64,000 bases of DNA from IMCC2047 sp041395865 (GTDB taxonomy: Bacteria; Pseudomonadota; Gammaproteobacteria; Pseudomonadales; IMCC2047). The DNA lies in NCBI GenBank assembly GCA_041395865.1, contig JAWKZQ010000004.1:1-64000 (forward strand), given 5' to 3'. This document shows, one piece after another, positions 1 through 9,482 of this stretch. The notes beneath the pieces are model-generated. The model was not told where the DNA came from. It did no database searches and saw only the letters and a list, made by a program, of their open reading frames with translations. Each line of letters starts with the position of its first letter. Within the stretch, counting starts at the first letter, position 1. A program made the position numbers and the translations under genes.

Positions 1-1
1 G

Positions 2-469
2 CTCCCCTTTAAACGCAACCTCAAGCGTATCGGTATCGATATGCAACTGCGCAGCGTTGACCGTACGCAGTTCAAGAATCGCCTGGACCACTTCAATTAC
101 GACATGATGGTCGAGGTCTTGGTACACACCCTGTCGCCCAGTTATGAACTCAAGCTCTACTTTCATTCCGAGCAACGCGATATGCCCGGCGCCCGGAACT
201 ACAGTGGTATCGCTCATCCCGCAGTAGACGGCCTGATCGAAGAAATTATCAACGCGCCGAGCCGCGAACAGCTGATTACCCGAACACGGGCCCTGGATCG
301 CGTATTACTCTGGCATCACTACAGTATTCCACAGTACCATCTCGACTATCATCGCATCGCGCTCTGGAACAAATTCGGCCGCCCGAGCGTCTCACCCCCC
401 TATGTTTTCAATTTCCGCGACTGGTGGTGGGATAACACTCGAGTAGCCCGCTTGATGAATAAACAATAA
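2..469 (+). CDS. Yej-type peptide ABC transporter substrate-binding protein, C-terminal part (5' end outside window)
   Basis: The reading frame is open from base 2, so only about the last 155 residues of a periplasmic family-5 (SBP_bac_5) solute-binding protein are present. The visible part aligns through its length with the C-terminus of the next gene: LPFKRNLKRIGID against LPFKKNLERLGIQ, and RTRALDRVLLWHHYSIPQYH against RTRALDRVLLWGHYVIPLYH. It is therefore a tandem paralogue of that YejA-like protein. An in-frame ATG at base 41 is internal to the fold and not a real start. The stop is 18 bases before the next start, so it is probably the first gene of the yej operon. Family knowledge: YejA-type proteins deliver oligopeptides, including peptide antibiotics such as microcin C, to YejBEF. 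Confidence 0.88.
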   Translation, partial: LPFKRNLKRIGIDMQLRSVDRTQFKNRLDHFNYDMMVEVLVHTLSPSYELKLYFHSEQRDMPGARNYSGIAHPAVDGLIEEIINAPSREQLITRTRALDRVLLWHHYSIPQYHLDYHRIALWNKFGRPSVSPPYVFNFRDWWWDNTRVARLMNKQ

Positions 470-487
470 CAAAACAGGTTACAATCA

Positions 488-2332
488 ATGCTCAAGCCTT
501 TGTTTTTAAGCATTTTATTATTGTTCACCGTATCCGGTCCGTTACAGGCAGCGACGGAGGTAAAAAATGTGCATGCCATCGCCATGCATGGCGCCCCCAA
601 ATACCCTGCCGACTTCAAGCACTTCGACTATGCCGACCCGGCAGCAAAAAAAGGTGGGCAATTGCGCCTGGCGGCAGTCAGCAGCAGCGGCTTTGACAGC
701 CTGAATCCTTTTATCATCAAAGGCGTTCCCGCCGCCGGCCTGACATTGCTGGGGCATAGTTACTTTTACGATTCGCTGACCGTTCAATCGGACGACGAAG
801 CCTTTACCCAGTACGGCCTGATTGCCGAACGCATGCAGATGCCGGAAGACCGCTCATGGATCATTTTCCACATTAATCCAAAGGCCCGCTTCCAGGATGG
901 CCACCCCATTCAAGCCGAGGACGTTCTCTATACCTTTGAACTGCTAACCACCCAGGGTCACCCGCTCTACGCAGCCTATTATCGCGATGTTGCTAAAAGC
1001 GAGGCACTGGATGACCTGACCGTAAAATTCACTTTCAGTGATAACCAGAACAAAGAACTGCCCTTGATCATGGGGCAGTTACCTGTCCTGCCCAAGCACT
1101 ACTGGGAAAACCGCAAGTTCAATCAATCCTCACTTGATATCCCCCTTGGCAGCGGCGCTTACCGCATAAAGTCGGTGGATCCCGGCCGTTCGATTGTTTA
1201 CGAACGGGTTAAGGATTACTGGGCCGCCGACCTGCCCGTTAACCGCGGCCGCTATAATTTCGATGAAATCAGTTACGACTACTATCGTGACGGTAATGTG
1301 GCACTGGAAGCCCTGAAATCGGACGAGTTCGACCTGCGAGTCGAAAACACGGCAAAAACCTGGCACAGCGCCTATACCGGCCCCCAGTTTGAGTCAGGGC
1401 GTTTACTCAAAGAGGAAATTGCTCACCAGAACCCGACCGGCATGCAGGCCTTCGTTTTTAACACTCGCCGTTCCCAGTTCAGCGACCCGCGTGTTCGTCA
1501 GGCGCTTGCCTATGCCTTTGATTTCGAGTGGACCAACAAACAAATCTTTTACAGTTCCTATACCCGCACCGAGAGCTTTTTCTCAAATTCGGAACTGGCA
1601 TCCAGTGGCTTACCGAGCCCGCAAGAGCTTGCTATCCTGGAACCCTTCCGGGAGCAACTGCCCGCACAGGTTTTCACGCAAGCCTATCATCCCCCGACAA
1701 ACGCGGGTGACGGCAATATCCGCAAGAACCTGCTAAAGGCAATACAGCTGCTCGAACAGGCAGGCTGGGTAATCAAGGACAACCAGCTGACCCATCTTGC
1801 AAGCGGCGAAGTGATGAAGTTTGAAATGATGCTGGTCGTGCCGGAATTCCAGCGTGTGGTCTTACCTTTCAAAAAGAACCTGGAACGACTGGGCATCCAG
1901 GTCGATATCCGGCTGGTGGACCCTCAGCAATACATTAACCGGATCAACAATTTCGATTTCGACCTCATCGTTGGCAGCATTGCCCAATCCAGCTCGCCCG
2001 GAAACGAGCAACGCGATTTCTGGCTCTCCAGCGAAGCCGAGCGACCCGGTAGCCGTAACTGGATCGGCATTAAAAATCCGGTTGTGGATCAGCTGATCGA
2101 ATTAATAATCAAGGCGCCGGATCGCGAAGCGCTCATCCATCGCACGCGGGCGCTTGATCGGGTGCTGCTTTGGGGGCATTATGTGATCCCGCTATACCAC
2201 CTGCGCAGTTACCGGGTGGCCTACTGGAACCGCTTTGAACGCCCGGAAATCAATCCTAAATTCGCCCTGGGCGTAGATAACTGGTGGTTCAAAGGCGAAA
2301 ATACCGCCGCTGAGACCCAACAAGAAAAATAA
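488..2332 (+). CDS. yejA: YejA-like oligopeptide ABC transporter periplasmic binding protein
   Basis: The 614-residue product starts with a Sec signal peptide (Lys-3, a hydrophobic run at about 5-20, and cleavage probably after QAA near residue 21), followed by a full-length SBP_bac_5 domain. The length and C-terminal region match the YejA branch rather than OppA/DppA. It is the second of two adjacent binding-protein genes, and yejB begins 9 bases after its stop, so the same transcript supplies the permease subunits. Its role is inferred from the family: capture of peptides in the periplasm. The actual ligand cannot be read from sequence. Confidence 0.9.
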   Translation: MLKPLFLSILLLFTVSGPLQAATEVKNVHAIAMHGAPKYPADFKHFDYADPAAKKGGQLRLAAVSSSGFDSLNPFIIKGVPAAGLTLLGHSYFYDSLTVQSDDEAFTQYGLIAERMQMPEDRSWIIFHINPKARFQDGHPIQAEDVLYTFELLTTQGHPLYAAYYRDVAKSEALDDLTVKFTFSDNQNKELPLIMGQLPVLPKHYWENRKFNQSSLDIPLGSGAYRIKSVDPGRSIVYERVKDYWAADLPVNRGRYNFDEISYDYYRDGNVALEALKSDEFDLRVENTAKTWHSAYTGPQFESGRLLKEEIAHQNPTGMQAFVFNTRRSQFSDPRVRQALAYAFDFEWTNKQIFYSSYTRTESFFSNSELASSGLPSPQELAILEPFREQLPAQVFTQAYHPPTNAGDGNIRKNLLKAIQLLEQAGWVIKDNQLTHLASGEVMKFEMMLVVPEFQRVVLPFKKNLERLGIQVDIRLVDPQQYINRINNFDFDLIVGSIAQSSSPGNEQRDFWLSSEAERPGSRNWIGIKNPVVDQLIELIIKAPDREALIHRTRALDRVLLWGHYVIPLYHLRSYRVAYWNRFERPEINPKFALGVDNWWFKGENTAAETQQEK

Positions 2333-2341
2333 CCGCCCACC

Positions 2342-3442
2342 ATGCAAGCCTATATTGTCCGCCGCCTGCTGCTGATGATTCCGACCCTGTTCGGCATCAT
2401 GCTGATCAACTTCGCCGTCGTACAGGTCGCACCTGGCGGTCCGGTAGAGCAAATGCTTGCCCGCCTGCAGGGGCTCGACAGCGGTGCCACCTCCCGAATC
2501 GCCGGTTCCACCCAGGCCGAAGTCCGCAGTGTCAGCCCCGCTGCCGGCTCGCAAAATACCAAGTACCGCGGTGCCCAGGGGCTTGACCCGGAGCTGGTGG
2601 AAAAAATCGAAAAGCTGTACGGCTTCGATAAACCGGCCCACGAGCGCTTCTGGTTGATGATTAAGAGCTATGCCACCTTCGATTTTGGCGACAGTTTTTT
2701 CCGGGATGCCAAGGTTACCGAGCTGATTATTGAAAAAATGCCGGTATCCATTTCGTTGGGCCTCTGGACAACACTCCTGGTTTACCTGATATCCATCCCC
2801 CTCGGCATACGCAAGGCGGTCAAACACGGTTCAGCCTTTGATGTCTGGACCAGCTCGGTTGTAATTGTCGGTTATGCCATTCCCGGCTTTTTATTCGCTA
2901 TTTTCCTGATTGTATTCTTTGCCGGCGGCAGCTATCTCGACTGGTTTCCTTTACGCGGGCTGACCTCTTCCGACTGGGCGGATATGACGCTGCCCGGTAA
3001 AATCGGCGATTATTTCTGGCACCTGGTGCTGCCCATCAGCGCCATGGTCATCGGCAGCTTTGCCACCCTGACGATGCTCACCAAAAACTCCTTTCTTGAT
3101 GAAATCAATAAACAATATGTCGTGACAGCCCGGGCCAAGGGACTGGAGGAAAAGCGAGTGCTGTACGGCCATGTTTTCCGCAATGCCATGCTGATCATCA
3201 TTGCCGGTTTCCCCGGTGCGTTGATCAGTATTTTCTTCACCGGCGCACTGCTGATTGAAGTCATTTTTTCGCTGGATGGCCTGGGCTTGCTCAGCTTCGA
3301 ATCCGTCCTGAACCGCGATTACCCGGTATTTTTCGGCACCCTGTTTATTTTCACCCTGATCGGCATGCTGATTAAGCTGGTAAGCGACATCACCTACAGC
3401 CTGGTTGACCCCCGTATCGACTTCGAGAGCAGGGACGTATGA
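2342..3442 (+). CDS. yejB: Peptide ABC transporter permease YejB
   Basis: This 366-residue inner-membrane permease has the YejB layout: one N-terminal helix (about 8-28), a long periplasmic insert with a Ser/Ala-rich stretch (about 40-80), then a BPD_transp_1 domain from about residue 130. The cytoplasmic EAA loop that contacts the ATPase is visible near 259-281 (TARAKGLEEK...HVFRNAML). The C-terminal DPRIDFE is typical of YejB. The stop overlaps the yejE start by four bases (ATGA type), showing translational coupling. It should form the heterodimeric pore with YejE. Confidence 0.93.
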   Translation: MQAYIVRRLLLMIPTLFGIMLINFAVVQVAPGGPVEQMLARLQGLDSGATSRIAGSTQAEVRSVSPAAGSQNTKYRGAQGLDPELVEKIEKLYGFDKPAHERFWLMIKSYATFDFGDSFFRDAKVTELIIEKMPVSISLGLWTTLLVYLISIPLGIRKAVKHGSAFDVWTSSVVIVGYAIPGFLFAIFLIVFFAGGSYLDWFPLRGLTSSDWADMTLPGKIGDYFWHLVLPISAMVIGSFATLTMLTKNSFLDEINKQYVVTARAKGLEEKRVLYGHVFRNAMLIIIAGFPGALISIFFTGALLIEVIFSLDGLGLLSFESVLNRDYPVFFGTLFIFTLIGMLIKLVSDITYSLVDPRIDFESRDV

Positions 3443-4467
3443 TCAAGCTAAACCCGATCAACCAACGCCGCCTGCAACTCTTCAAGGCCCATAAACGGGG
3501 CTATTATTCACTCTGGGTATTCCTGGCGCTTTTTTTCCTGACGCTGGGGGCTGAATTCATCAGCAACGATAAACCCGTGCTGGTTTACTATGACAGCAGC
3601 TTCTACATGCCCATCTTTAAGTCCTACCCGGAAACCGCCTTTGGCGGCGAATTTGAAACCGAAGCGGATTATCGAGATCCTTATGTCGCGGATTTAATCC
3701 ACGAAAAGGGCTGGATGCTGTGGCCGCTCATCCGCTATAGCTACGACACCATCAATTATGCCCTTGAGCAACCCGCGCCCTCGCCACCCAGTGGCGAAAA
3801 CTGGTTAGGCACCGACGACCAGGCGCGCGATGTGCTGGCGCGGGTTATCTACGGTTTCCGCATTTCTGTTTTGTTCGGCCTGGTTTTAACGCTGGTAAGC
3901 TCCGTTATCGGGGTATTGGTCGGTGCCATTCAAGGTTTTTACGGCGGGAAAATCGATTTGATGGGGCAGCGCTTTATCGAAGTCTGGGGCAGCATGCCCC
4001 AACTGTACCTGTTGATTATTTTATCGAGCATCGTGGTCCCCAATTTCTGGTGGCTGCTGGCCATCATGCTGCTGTTTAGCTGGATGACCCTGGTGGATGT
4101 GGTCCGCGCCGAATTCCTGCGTGGACGTAACCTCGAGTACGTTCGTGCAGCGAGAGCATTGGGCGTATCCAACCCCGGCATTATGTTCAAACACATCCTG
4201 CCGAATGCCATGGTCGCCACCATGACATTTCTGCCCTTCATCCTCACCGGCGCAATTACCACGCTCACCGCGCTGGATTTTCTCGGTTTTGGCCTGCCAC
4301 CCGGTTCGCCATCGCTGGGCGAACTGGTGGCTCAGGGAAAAGCCAACCTGCAGGCACCCTGGTTGGGCATCTCCGCCTTTGTGGTGCTATCGCTGATGCT
4401 GACGCTGCTGGTATTTATCGGTGAAGCGGCACGTGATGCCTTCGACCCCCGGAAAACGCTCTCATGA
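3439..4467 (+). CDS. yejE: Peptide ABC transporter permease YejE
   Basis: The 342-residue protein is the second permease of the Yej importer. It has a first helix at about 20-40, the periplasmic region with YYDSSFYMPIFKSYPETAFGG that is characteristic of YejE/OppC-type subunits, and a BPD_transp_1 domain with an EAA loop near 233-256 (RAARALGVSNPGIMFKHILP). It overlaps yejB by four bases at its start and yejF by four bases at its end. The whole permease/ATPase set is therefore one coupled unit. Confidence 0.93.
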   Translation: MIKLNPINQRRLQLFKAHKRGYYSLWVFLALFFLTLGAEFISNDKPVLVYYDSSFYMPIFKSYPETAFGGEFETEADYRDPYVADLIHEKGWMLWPLIRYSYDTINYALEQPAPSPPSGENWLGTDDQARDVLARVIYGFRISVLFGLVLTLVSSVIGVLVGAIQGFYGGKIDLMGQRFIEVWGSMPQLYLLIILSSIVVPNFWWLLAIMLLFSWMTLVDVVRAEFLRGRNLEYVRAARALGVSNPGIMFKHILPNAMVATMTFLPFILTGAITTLTALDFLGFGLPPGSPSLGELVAQGKANLQAPWLGISAFVVLSLMLTLLVFIGEAARDAFDPRKTLS

Positions 4468-6059
4468 CAGAGAAAACGATCCTGAAAATCAGCGACTTAA
4501 GCGTTGATTTTAAATCCGACGGCAAGGCCTCCCATGCCGTCAGGAACGTCTCCTTCGATATACAACCCGGAGAAATCCTGGCGCTGGTTGGCGAATCCGG
4601 TTCGGGCAAATCGGTCACCGCGCTGTCCATTTTGCAATTACTGCCCTACCCGGCCGCCTCACATCCCAGCGGCAAGATCCTGCTGGAGGGAGAGGATGTG
4701 CTGCAGATGAACCCCGCCCGGCTTCGACAGATTCGCGGTAACCGAATCAGCATGATCTTCCAGGAACCCATGACATCGCTGAACCCGCTGCACACGATCG
4801 AAAAGCAGATTCGCGAAATCCTGTTATTACACCGAGGGTTAAAAGGCTCTGCAGCCACCGGACGCATTATCGAACTGCTGGAAATGGTTGGCATTCCAGA
4901 GCCACAGCGACGTCTCAAGTCCTACCCCCACGAACTGTCGGGCGGCCAGCGCCAACGCGTCATGATTGCCATGGCATTAGCCAACGAACCGGACCTGCTG
5001 ATTGCCGACGAACCGACGACAGCCCTGGACGTCACCATCCAGTTACAAATCCTGAACCTGCTGCTGGGCTTGCGTGAGAAACTGGGCATGGCCATTCTAC
5101 TGATCACCCATGACCTGAATATCGTACGCCACTACTGTGACCGTGTCTGTGTGATGAAACAGGGCGAGATTGTCGAATGTGCGGAAACAGCCCAGTTATT
5201 CAGCGCCCCCCAACACCCCTACAGCCAGAGCCTGCTGGGCGCCGAACCCTCCGGGAGCCCAATTCCGCGCGCGCCCCAAGCCGACACCGTTCTCAGCACT
5301 CAGTCACTCAATGTCTGGTTTCCCATCAAAAAGGGCGTGCTCAACCGGGTTGTCGATTACGTCAAAGCGGCTAACGATATCAATATCAAGGTACACCGGG
5401 GGCAAACGCTGGGCGTGGTAGGTGAATCCGGCTCTGGAAAAACCACCCTTGGTCTGGCACTGCTGAGACTGATCAGGAGTGATGGCGACATCGATTTTGG
5501 CGAAGCGAAGCTTAGCCAGCTCAATCAATCAGGCATGCGTCCGCTGCGCCGCGATATCCAGGTGGTTTTTCAGGATCCCTTTGGCAGCCTCAGCCCGCGC
5601 ATGTCTATTGGCGAAATTATCGGCGAAGGGCTTAAGGTTCATGCTCCCGACGACCCGGCACTGCACGAGCAACAAATTATCCGGGCCCTCGAGGAAGTCG
5701 GACTCGATCCGGAAACACGGCACCGTTATCCCCATGAGTTTTCAGGGGGGCAACGCCAGCGTATTGCCATTGCCAGGGCGCTCATCCTGAAACCCCGACT
5801 CATTATCCTCGACGAGCCGACCTCAGCGCTGGATCGCACCGTCCAATGCCAGATTGTCGATCTGCTGCGAAGCCTGCAGGCCAAATATCAGATCAGCTAT
5901 ATCTTCATCAGCCATGACCTGGCTGTGGTCCGTGCCTTAAGCCACGATTTGATTGTGATGAAGGAAGGACAGGTCGTCGAGCAGGGCTCGGCCGAACAGG
6001 TCTTCAGCAACCCCCAGCAACCCTACACCAAAGCCCTTATCGCCGCGGCTTTCCAGTAA
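4464..6059 (+). CDS. yejF: Peptide ABC transporter ATP-binding protein YejF (fused double ATPase)
   Basis: The 531-residue protein contains two complete ABC ATPase domains in one chain, as is usual for YejF. The first Walker A (GESGSGKS) is near residue 42, its signature LSGGQRQRV near 157 and Walker B LLIADEPTT near 178. The second Walker A (GESGSGKTT) is near 320, the signature FSGGQRQRIAIARAL near 426 and Walker B LIILDEPTSALD near 446. Both halves keep all motifs and should hydrolyse ATP to drive YejBE. It is the last gene of the operon; a gap of about 100 bases precedes fabI. Confidence 0.94.
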   Translation: MTEKTILKISDLSVDFKSDGKASHAVRNVSFDIQPGEILALVGESGSGKSVTALSILQLLPYPAASHPSGKILLEGEDVLQMNPARLRQIRGNRISMIFQEPMTSLNPLHTIEKQIREILLLHRGLKGSAATGRIIELLEMVGIPEPQRRLKSYPHELSGGQRQRVMIAMALANEPDLLIADEPTTALDVTIQLQILNLLLGLREKLGMAILLITHDLNIVRHYCDRVCVMKQGEIVECAETAQLFSAPQHPYSQSLLGAEPSGSPIPRAPQADTVLSTQSLNVWFPIKKGVLNRVVDYVKAANDINIKVHRGQTLGVVGESGSGKTTLGLALLRLIRSDGDIDFGEAKLSQLNQSGMRPLRRDIQVVFQDPFGSLSPRMSIGEIIGEGLKVHAPDDPALHEQQIIRALEEVGLDPETRHRYPHEFSGGQRQRIAIARALILKPRLIILDEPTSALDRTVQCQIVDLLRSLQAKYQISYIFISHDLAVVRALSHDLIVMKEGQVVEQGSAEQVFSNPQQPYTKALIAAAFQ

Positions 6060-6157
6060 TCGTAATTAGCAGACACTTTGGGTATACTTCGCCCATTAAT
6101 TGCGGGGCCATGATTCCTGGCCGTCGCTCAAATTTAATCAAAAAGAAAGGATAAAAC

Positions 6158-6946
6158 ATGGGTTTTCTTGCCGGTAAAAAGATTCTGATTGTGGGTGTTG
6201 CGAGCAAATTATCCATTGCTTCGGGCATCGCCGCCTCTTGCCACCGCGAAGGCGCTGAACTGGCCTTCACCTACCAAAACGAGAAGCTCAAGCCTCGCGT
6301 TGAAAAGTTCGCCGAGGGCTGGGGCTCTAACCTGGTATTTCCCTGCGATGTCGCCAGTGATGAGGAAATTGAAGCCGTATTCAAGAGCTTGTCTGAACAC
6401 TGGGATGGCCTGGACGGGATTGTTCACGCAGTAGGCTACGCACCGGCGCATGAATTGGACGGCAGCTACATCGATGTGACTACCCGCGAAGGTTTCCGCA
6501 TTGCCCACGACATCAGCTCCTACAGCTTTGTCGCACTGGCCAAAGCCGGCCGGGCCATGATGCAGGGCCGTAACGGCTCTTTGCTGACCCTGAGCTACCT
6601 GGGTGCCGAGCGTACCATGCCAAACTACAACGTGATGGGGCTGGCCAAAGCAAGCCTTGAGGCCAATGTCCGTTATATGGCGCGAGGCCTCGGCCCAGAG
6701 GGTATCCGTGTCAATGCGATCTCTGCCGGTCCCATCCGGACCCTCGCTGCGTCGGGGATCAAGAGCTTCCGCAGCATGCTGGATTACAACGAAAACCAGA
6801 CGCCACTGCGCCATAACACCACCATTGATGAGGTGGGCGATGCGGCAGCCTTCTACCTGTCAAACCTATCGCGTGGTATTACCGGCGAAATCACCTATGT
6901 CGATGGCGGCTTCAACACCACTGCCATGGGCGATCTGCCAGAGTAA
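6158..6946 (+). CDS. fabI: Enoyl-[acyl-carrier-protein] reductase (NADH)
   Basis: FabI catalyses the last step of each fatty-acid elongation cycle, reducing trans-2-enoyl-ACP. The 262-residue protein has the FabI-type nucleotide-binding start (LIVGVASKLSIASGIA), the SYLGAERTMPNYNVMGLAKAS block that carries the catalytic Tyr and Lys (about residues 157 and 164), and the SAGPIRTLAASGI loop that contacts triclosan-type inhibitors. A Shine-Dalgarno AAGAAAGGA precedes the ATG. A plausible -10 (TATACT, 6083-6088) lies upstream, so it may have its own promoter rather than depend on yej. A strong hairpin follows the stop. Confidence 0.96.
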   Translation: MGFLAGKKILIVGVASKLSIASGIAASCHREGAELAFTYQNEKLKPRVEKFAEGWGSNLVFPCDVASDEEIEAVFKSLSEHWDGLDGIVHAVGYAPAHELDGSYIDVTTREGFRIAHDISSYSFVALAKAGRAMMQGRNGSLLTLSYLGAERTMPNYNVMGLAKASLEANVRYMARGLGPEGIRVNAISAGPIRTLAASGIKSFRSMLDYNENQTPLRHNTTIDEVGDAAAFYLSNLSRGITGEITYVDGGFNTTAMGDLPE

Positions 6947-6960
6947 AAACGCCGCACACA

Positions 6961-6998
6961 AAAAAAGCCGCTGCTGCAAATGCACCAGCGGCTTTTTA
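6961..6998. terminator. Bidirectional intrinsic terminator between fabI and ppiD
   Basis: A 12-base-pair stem (6962-6973 with 6986-6997) around a 12-base loop has A-runs on the left and T-runs on the right. It can therefore end transcription from both convergent genes. Confidence 0.85.
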
Positions 6999-7021
6999 AT
7001 GCCTGGCTATGTCAGCCGACG

Positions 7022-8911
7022 TTAAAACTTCTCAATGTCAGCGCTATCACGAATTCCCTGCTGGAACTCAAACAGGTCCTGACGGCCTCGTTGCTCAGCC
7101 AGGAACCTGGAAACCATTTTCATTTCCTGCTCACTGATGTTGGATGCATCACCCTCTGTCACACTGCTAAGGGCAAGCACAACAAAGTCGCCATCTTCCT
7201 TAATCAGTCGGCCATAACTGGCGCTGCTATCCTCGGGTTTAGGCATGCTAAATGCACGGCGGTTGATCTCGGCATCCATGTCTGCATCGTTTCTTCCCAC
7301 CTGCTTTTTAACTGAAACGCTATAACCGTACTCTTCGGCAACCTGCTCCAGCGTTTTGCCATCGTTTAACTCAACAAGGATCTGTTCACCCAGTTTCTGC
7401 GCGCTCTGTTGCGCGGCACGGGCCACAAGCGTTTGACGAATGGAATCCTCCACCTCTTCATAGGCGCGCGCCCTGGAGGGCTTATATTCCTTCGCCCGGA
7501 TAACAGCCACGTGATCCTTGCTAATCTCGATCAAATCACTGTTGTTTCCTTCAGTCAGCACATCGTCGCTAAAGGCAATACGACGAACCTTGGCATCGGC
7601 GGTAATGCCCTGCCCGCTATCGCGGCTAAAAAATTCACTGGTGTGAATCTGCAAGCCCTGATTTTTGGCAGGCTCAACCAGGTCGCCAGCGCTGAAGCTA
7701 TCATTTTGCAGTTCTTCCGCGGCAGCAACAAACTCCTCTTCAGCCTTCTGGAAGCGTAACTCCTCCGTCAGGCGATCCCGCATCTCGGCAAGTGAAGGCG
7801 CTTTCGGAGCCCTGACATCCTCAAGTTGGATCAGGTGCAGGCCGAACTCGGTTTCAACGATGTCGGATATCTCACCCTCGTTTAAATTAAACAGTACCTC
7901 TTCAAAAGTCGGCACATAGGCCCCTTTCTCGGCATAACCCAAATCGCCGCCATTTTCAGCGGATCCCGTATCGTCAGAATAGGTTTTGGCGAGTTCGGCA
8001 AAGGACTCACCGTCGGCCAATTTAGCCTGAATTTCAGCAATCAGTGCTTCTGCCTCGGCAGCAGAACGCTCTTCGGTGCTAATCAAAATATGTGCAGCAC
8101 GGCGCTCTTCCTGCCCGGACAAGGCGTCTACCTCCTGTTGGTAGCGCTGCTGGATTTCACTCTCTTCAATCTCTATGCCCGCCGTGAAATCAGATCGTTT
8201 AAGCTCGATATATTCGATATTGAGCTTTTCCTGTGTCATATAATCAGCCTGGTTCGCCTCGTAATACAAAAGGCTGTCCGCATCACTAATAACAATATCT
8301 TGGGCTAATTCGTCGGCATCGATAACCAGATAGGACAGATCGCGTTTCTGGCGATCGATTTGCGTCAGCTGTCTGACTTCATCCGAGGTAACAAAAGCAG
8401 AAAGGGTGAACCCCATCTGCGGCTGTTGGATAAGGTAATCACGCGTCAATTGCGTTTTGTAATCGACCGGCGTCATCTGCATGTTTCTCAGGCGGTATTC
8501 GTAGGTAGATCTATCGAAAACCCCGTTTGCCTGGAATTCCTTAGTGGCCAGAATTGTCTGGTCGACACGTTGCCCGGAAATATGCATTCCCTGCTCTGTT
8601 GCCGCCTGCAAAAGCAATTGACGGTTGATCAGGGCTTCAAGTGCCTGCGTCCTGACAGCCTGCTCGTCGATCAGGCCCGGGTCTGCCGACTCTCCCATGT
8701 TGGCAAGTATCTGGCGCGTGTAGAAGTCCGTAGCACGCAGCAAATCAACCTCGCTGATTTCTTCGCCATTAACTTCTGCTGCCGACTGGCTTTTACCGAA
8801 ACCACCGATAATGGCGTCAACACCGAATAGAGCAAATGTTACGGCAATCAAACCAACGATAACCTTGGCTATCAGTCCCTGTGAATTATCCTTGATACTT
8901 TGAATCGACAT
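7022..8911 (-). CDS. ppiD: Periplasmic folding chaperone / peptidyl-prolyl isomerase PpiD
   Basis: PpiD is an inner-membrane-anchored chaperone near the Sec translocon that helps newly exported proteins fold. The 629-residue product has a short cytoplasmic start, one transmembrane helix (about 15-33, IAKVIVGLIAVTFALFGVDA), a SurA-like N-terminal chaperone region, and a parvulin domain at about 265-360 (RRAAHILIST...GGDLGYAEKGAYVP...FGLHLIQL). The usual position downstream of hupB and lon is kept. A terminator between hupB and ppiD suggests separate transcription. Confidence 0.94.
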   Translation of the reverse strand: MSIQSIKDNSQGLIAKVIVGLIAVTFALFGVDAIIGGFGKSQSAAEVNGEEISEVDLLRATDFYTRQILANMGESADPGLIDEQAVRTQALEALINRQLLLQAATEQGMHISGQRVDQTILATKEFQANGVFDRSTYEYRLRNMQMTPVDYKTQLTRDYLIQQPQMGFTLSAFVTSDEVRQLTQIDRQKRDLSYLVIDADELAQDIVISDADSLLYYEANQADYMTQEKLNIEYIELKRSDFTAGIEIEESEIQQRYQQEVDALSGQEERRAAHILISTEERSAAEAEALIAEIQAKLADGESFAELAKTYSDDTGSAENGGDLGYAEKGAYVPTFEEVLFNLNEGEISDIVETEFGLHLIQLEDVRAPKAPSLAEMRDRLTEELRFQKAEEEFVAAAEELQNDSFSAGDLVEPAKNQGLQIHTSEFFSRDSGQGITADAKVRRIAFSDDVLTEGNNSDLIEISKDHVAVIRAKEYKPSRARAYEEVEDSIRQTLVARAAQQSAQKLGEQILVELNDGKTLEQVAEEYGYSVSVKKQVGRNDADMDAEINRRAFSMPKPEDSSASYGRLIKEDGDFVVLALSSVTEGDASNISEQEMKMVSRFLAEQRGRQDLFEFQQGIRDSADIEKF

Positions 8912-8942
8912 GAAACTTAATTAACTTCCTGATTGATTGAGC

Positions 8943-8973
8943 AAAAAAAATGCGCACCTTTAGGATGCGCATT
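8943..8973 (-). terminator. Intrinsic terminator of hupB
   Basis: On the minus strand an 8-bp stem (AATGCGCA / TGCGCATT, 8966-8973 with 8949-8956) with a 9-base loop is followed directly by a T-run (8943-8948). It lies about 30 bases after the hupB stop. Confidence 0.88.
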
Positions 8974-9004
8974 CTTGTTGTACTTCTAATGTTGCGTCAA
9001 AAAC

Positions 9005-9277
9005 TTAGTTGCACGCGTCTTTCAGTGCTTTACCAGCTTTGAAGCTTGGGATTTTAGCGGCTTTGATCTGAATGGTTGCACCTGTTTGAGGGTTACGACC
9101 AGTGCGAGCAGCTCGCTCTTTTACAGAAAAGGTACCAAAACCAACCAGAGATACCTGGCCACCCTGTTTTAACTCATTTGTAACTGCATCAACCGCCGCA
9201 TCCAGTGCACGACCTGCAGAGGCCTTTGAGATATCCGCTGCAGTAGCGATTGCGTCGATAAGTTCAGATTTATTCAC
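9005..9277 (-). CDS. hupB: DNA-binding protein HU-beta
   Basis: This is a nucleoid-associated HU subunit of 90 residues, the standard size. The open frame extends upstream, but the real start is the GTG at 9277, giving V/MNKSELIDAIATAADISK. It is preceded by a strong AGGGG ribosome-binding site, and upstream codons encode nothing HU-like. The DNA-binding arm (GFGTFSVKERAARTGRNPQTG) with its conserved RNPQTG tip is intact. HU bends DNA non-specifically and helps compact the chromosome. It lies between lon and ppiD, as in E. coli and Pseudomonas, with its own strong promoter and terminator. Confidence 0.96.
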   Translation of the reverse strand: MNKSELIDAIATAADISKASAGRALDAAVDAVTNELKQGGQVSLVGFGTFSVKERAARTGRNPQTGATIQIKAAKIPSFKAGKALKDACN

Positions 9278-9428
9278 ACTAATTCCCCTTTTATTGTTAA
9301 GCGCGATAATGCTATGTACTTCGTATAGAACGTTTTGTAACGTGGTTGGGCAATTAGTGTAGTCACTAAAGGGCTTAAGCGCCAACCACTTCAAATTTTT
9401 GTTCCGGTCCTTGTTTCACGGCCAAACA

Positions 9429-9458
9429 TTTATACCAACAGGCGAAATTGCCTGTCAA
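9429..9458 (-). promoter_or_regulatory. Sigma-70 promoter of hupB
   Basis: On the minus strand a perfect -35 TTGACA (9453-9458) and a -10 TATAAA (9429-9434) are 18 bases apart. The predicted start near 9421 gives a leader of about 145 bases before the hupB GTG. The spacer holds a 6-bp inverted repeat (ACAGGC/GCCTGT). Confidence 0.75.
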
Positions 9459-9482
9459 GCAAGTCAATCTATTAATCCGTGA

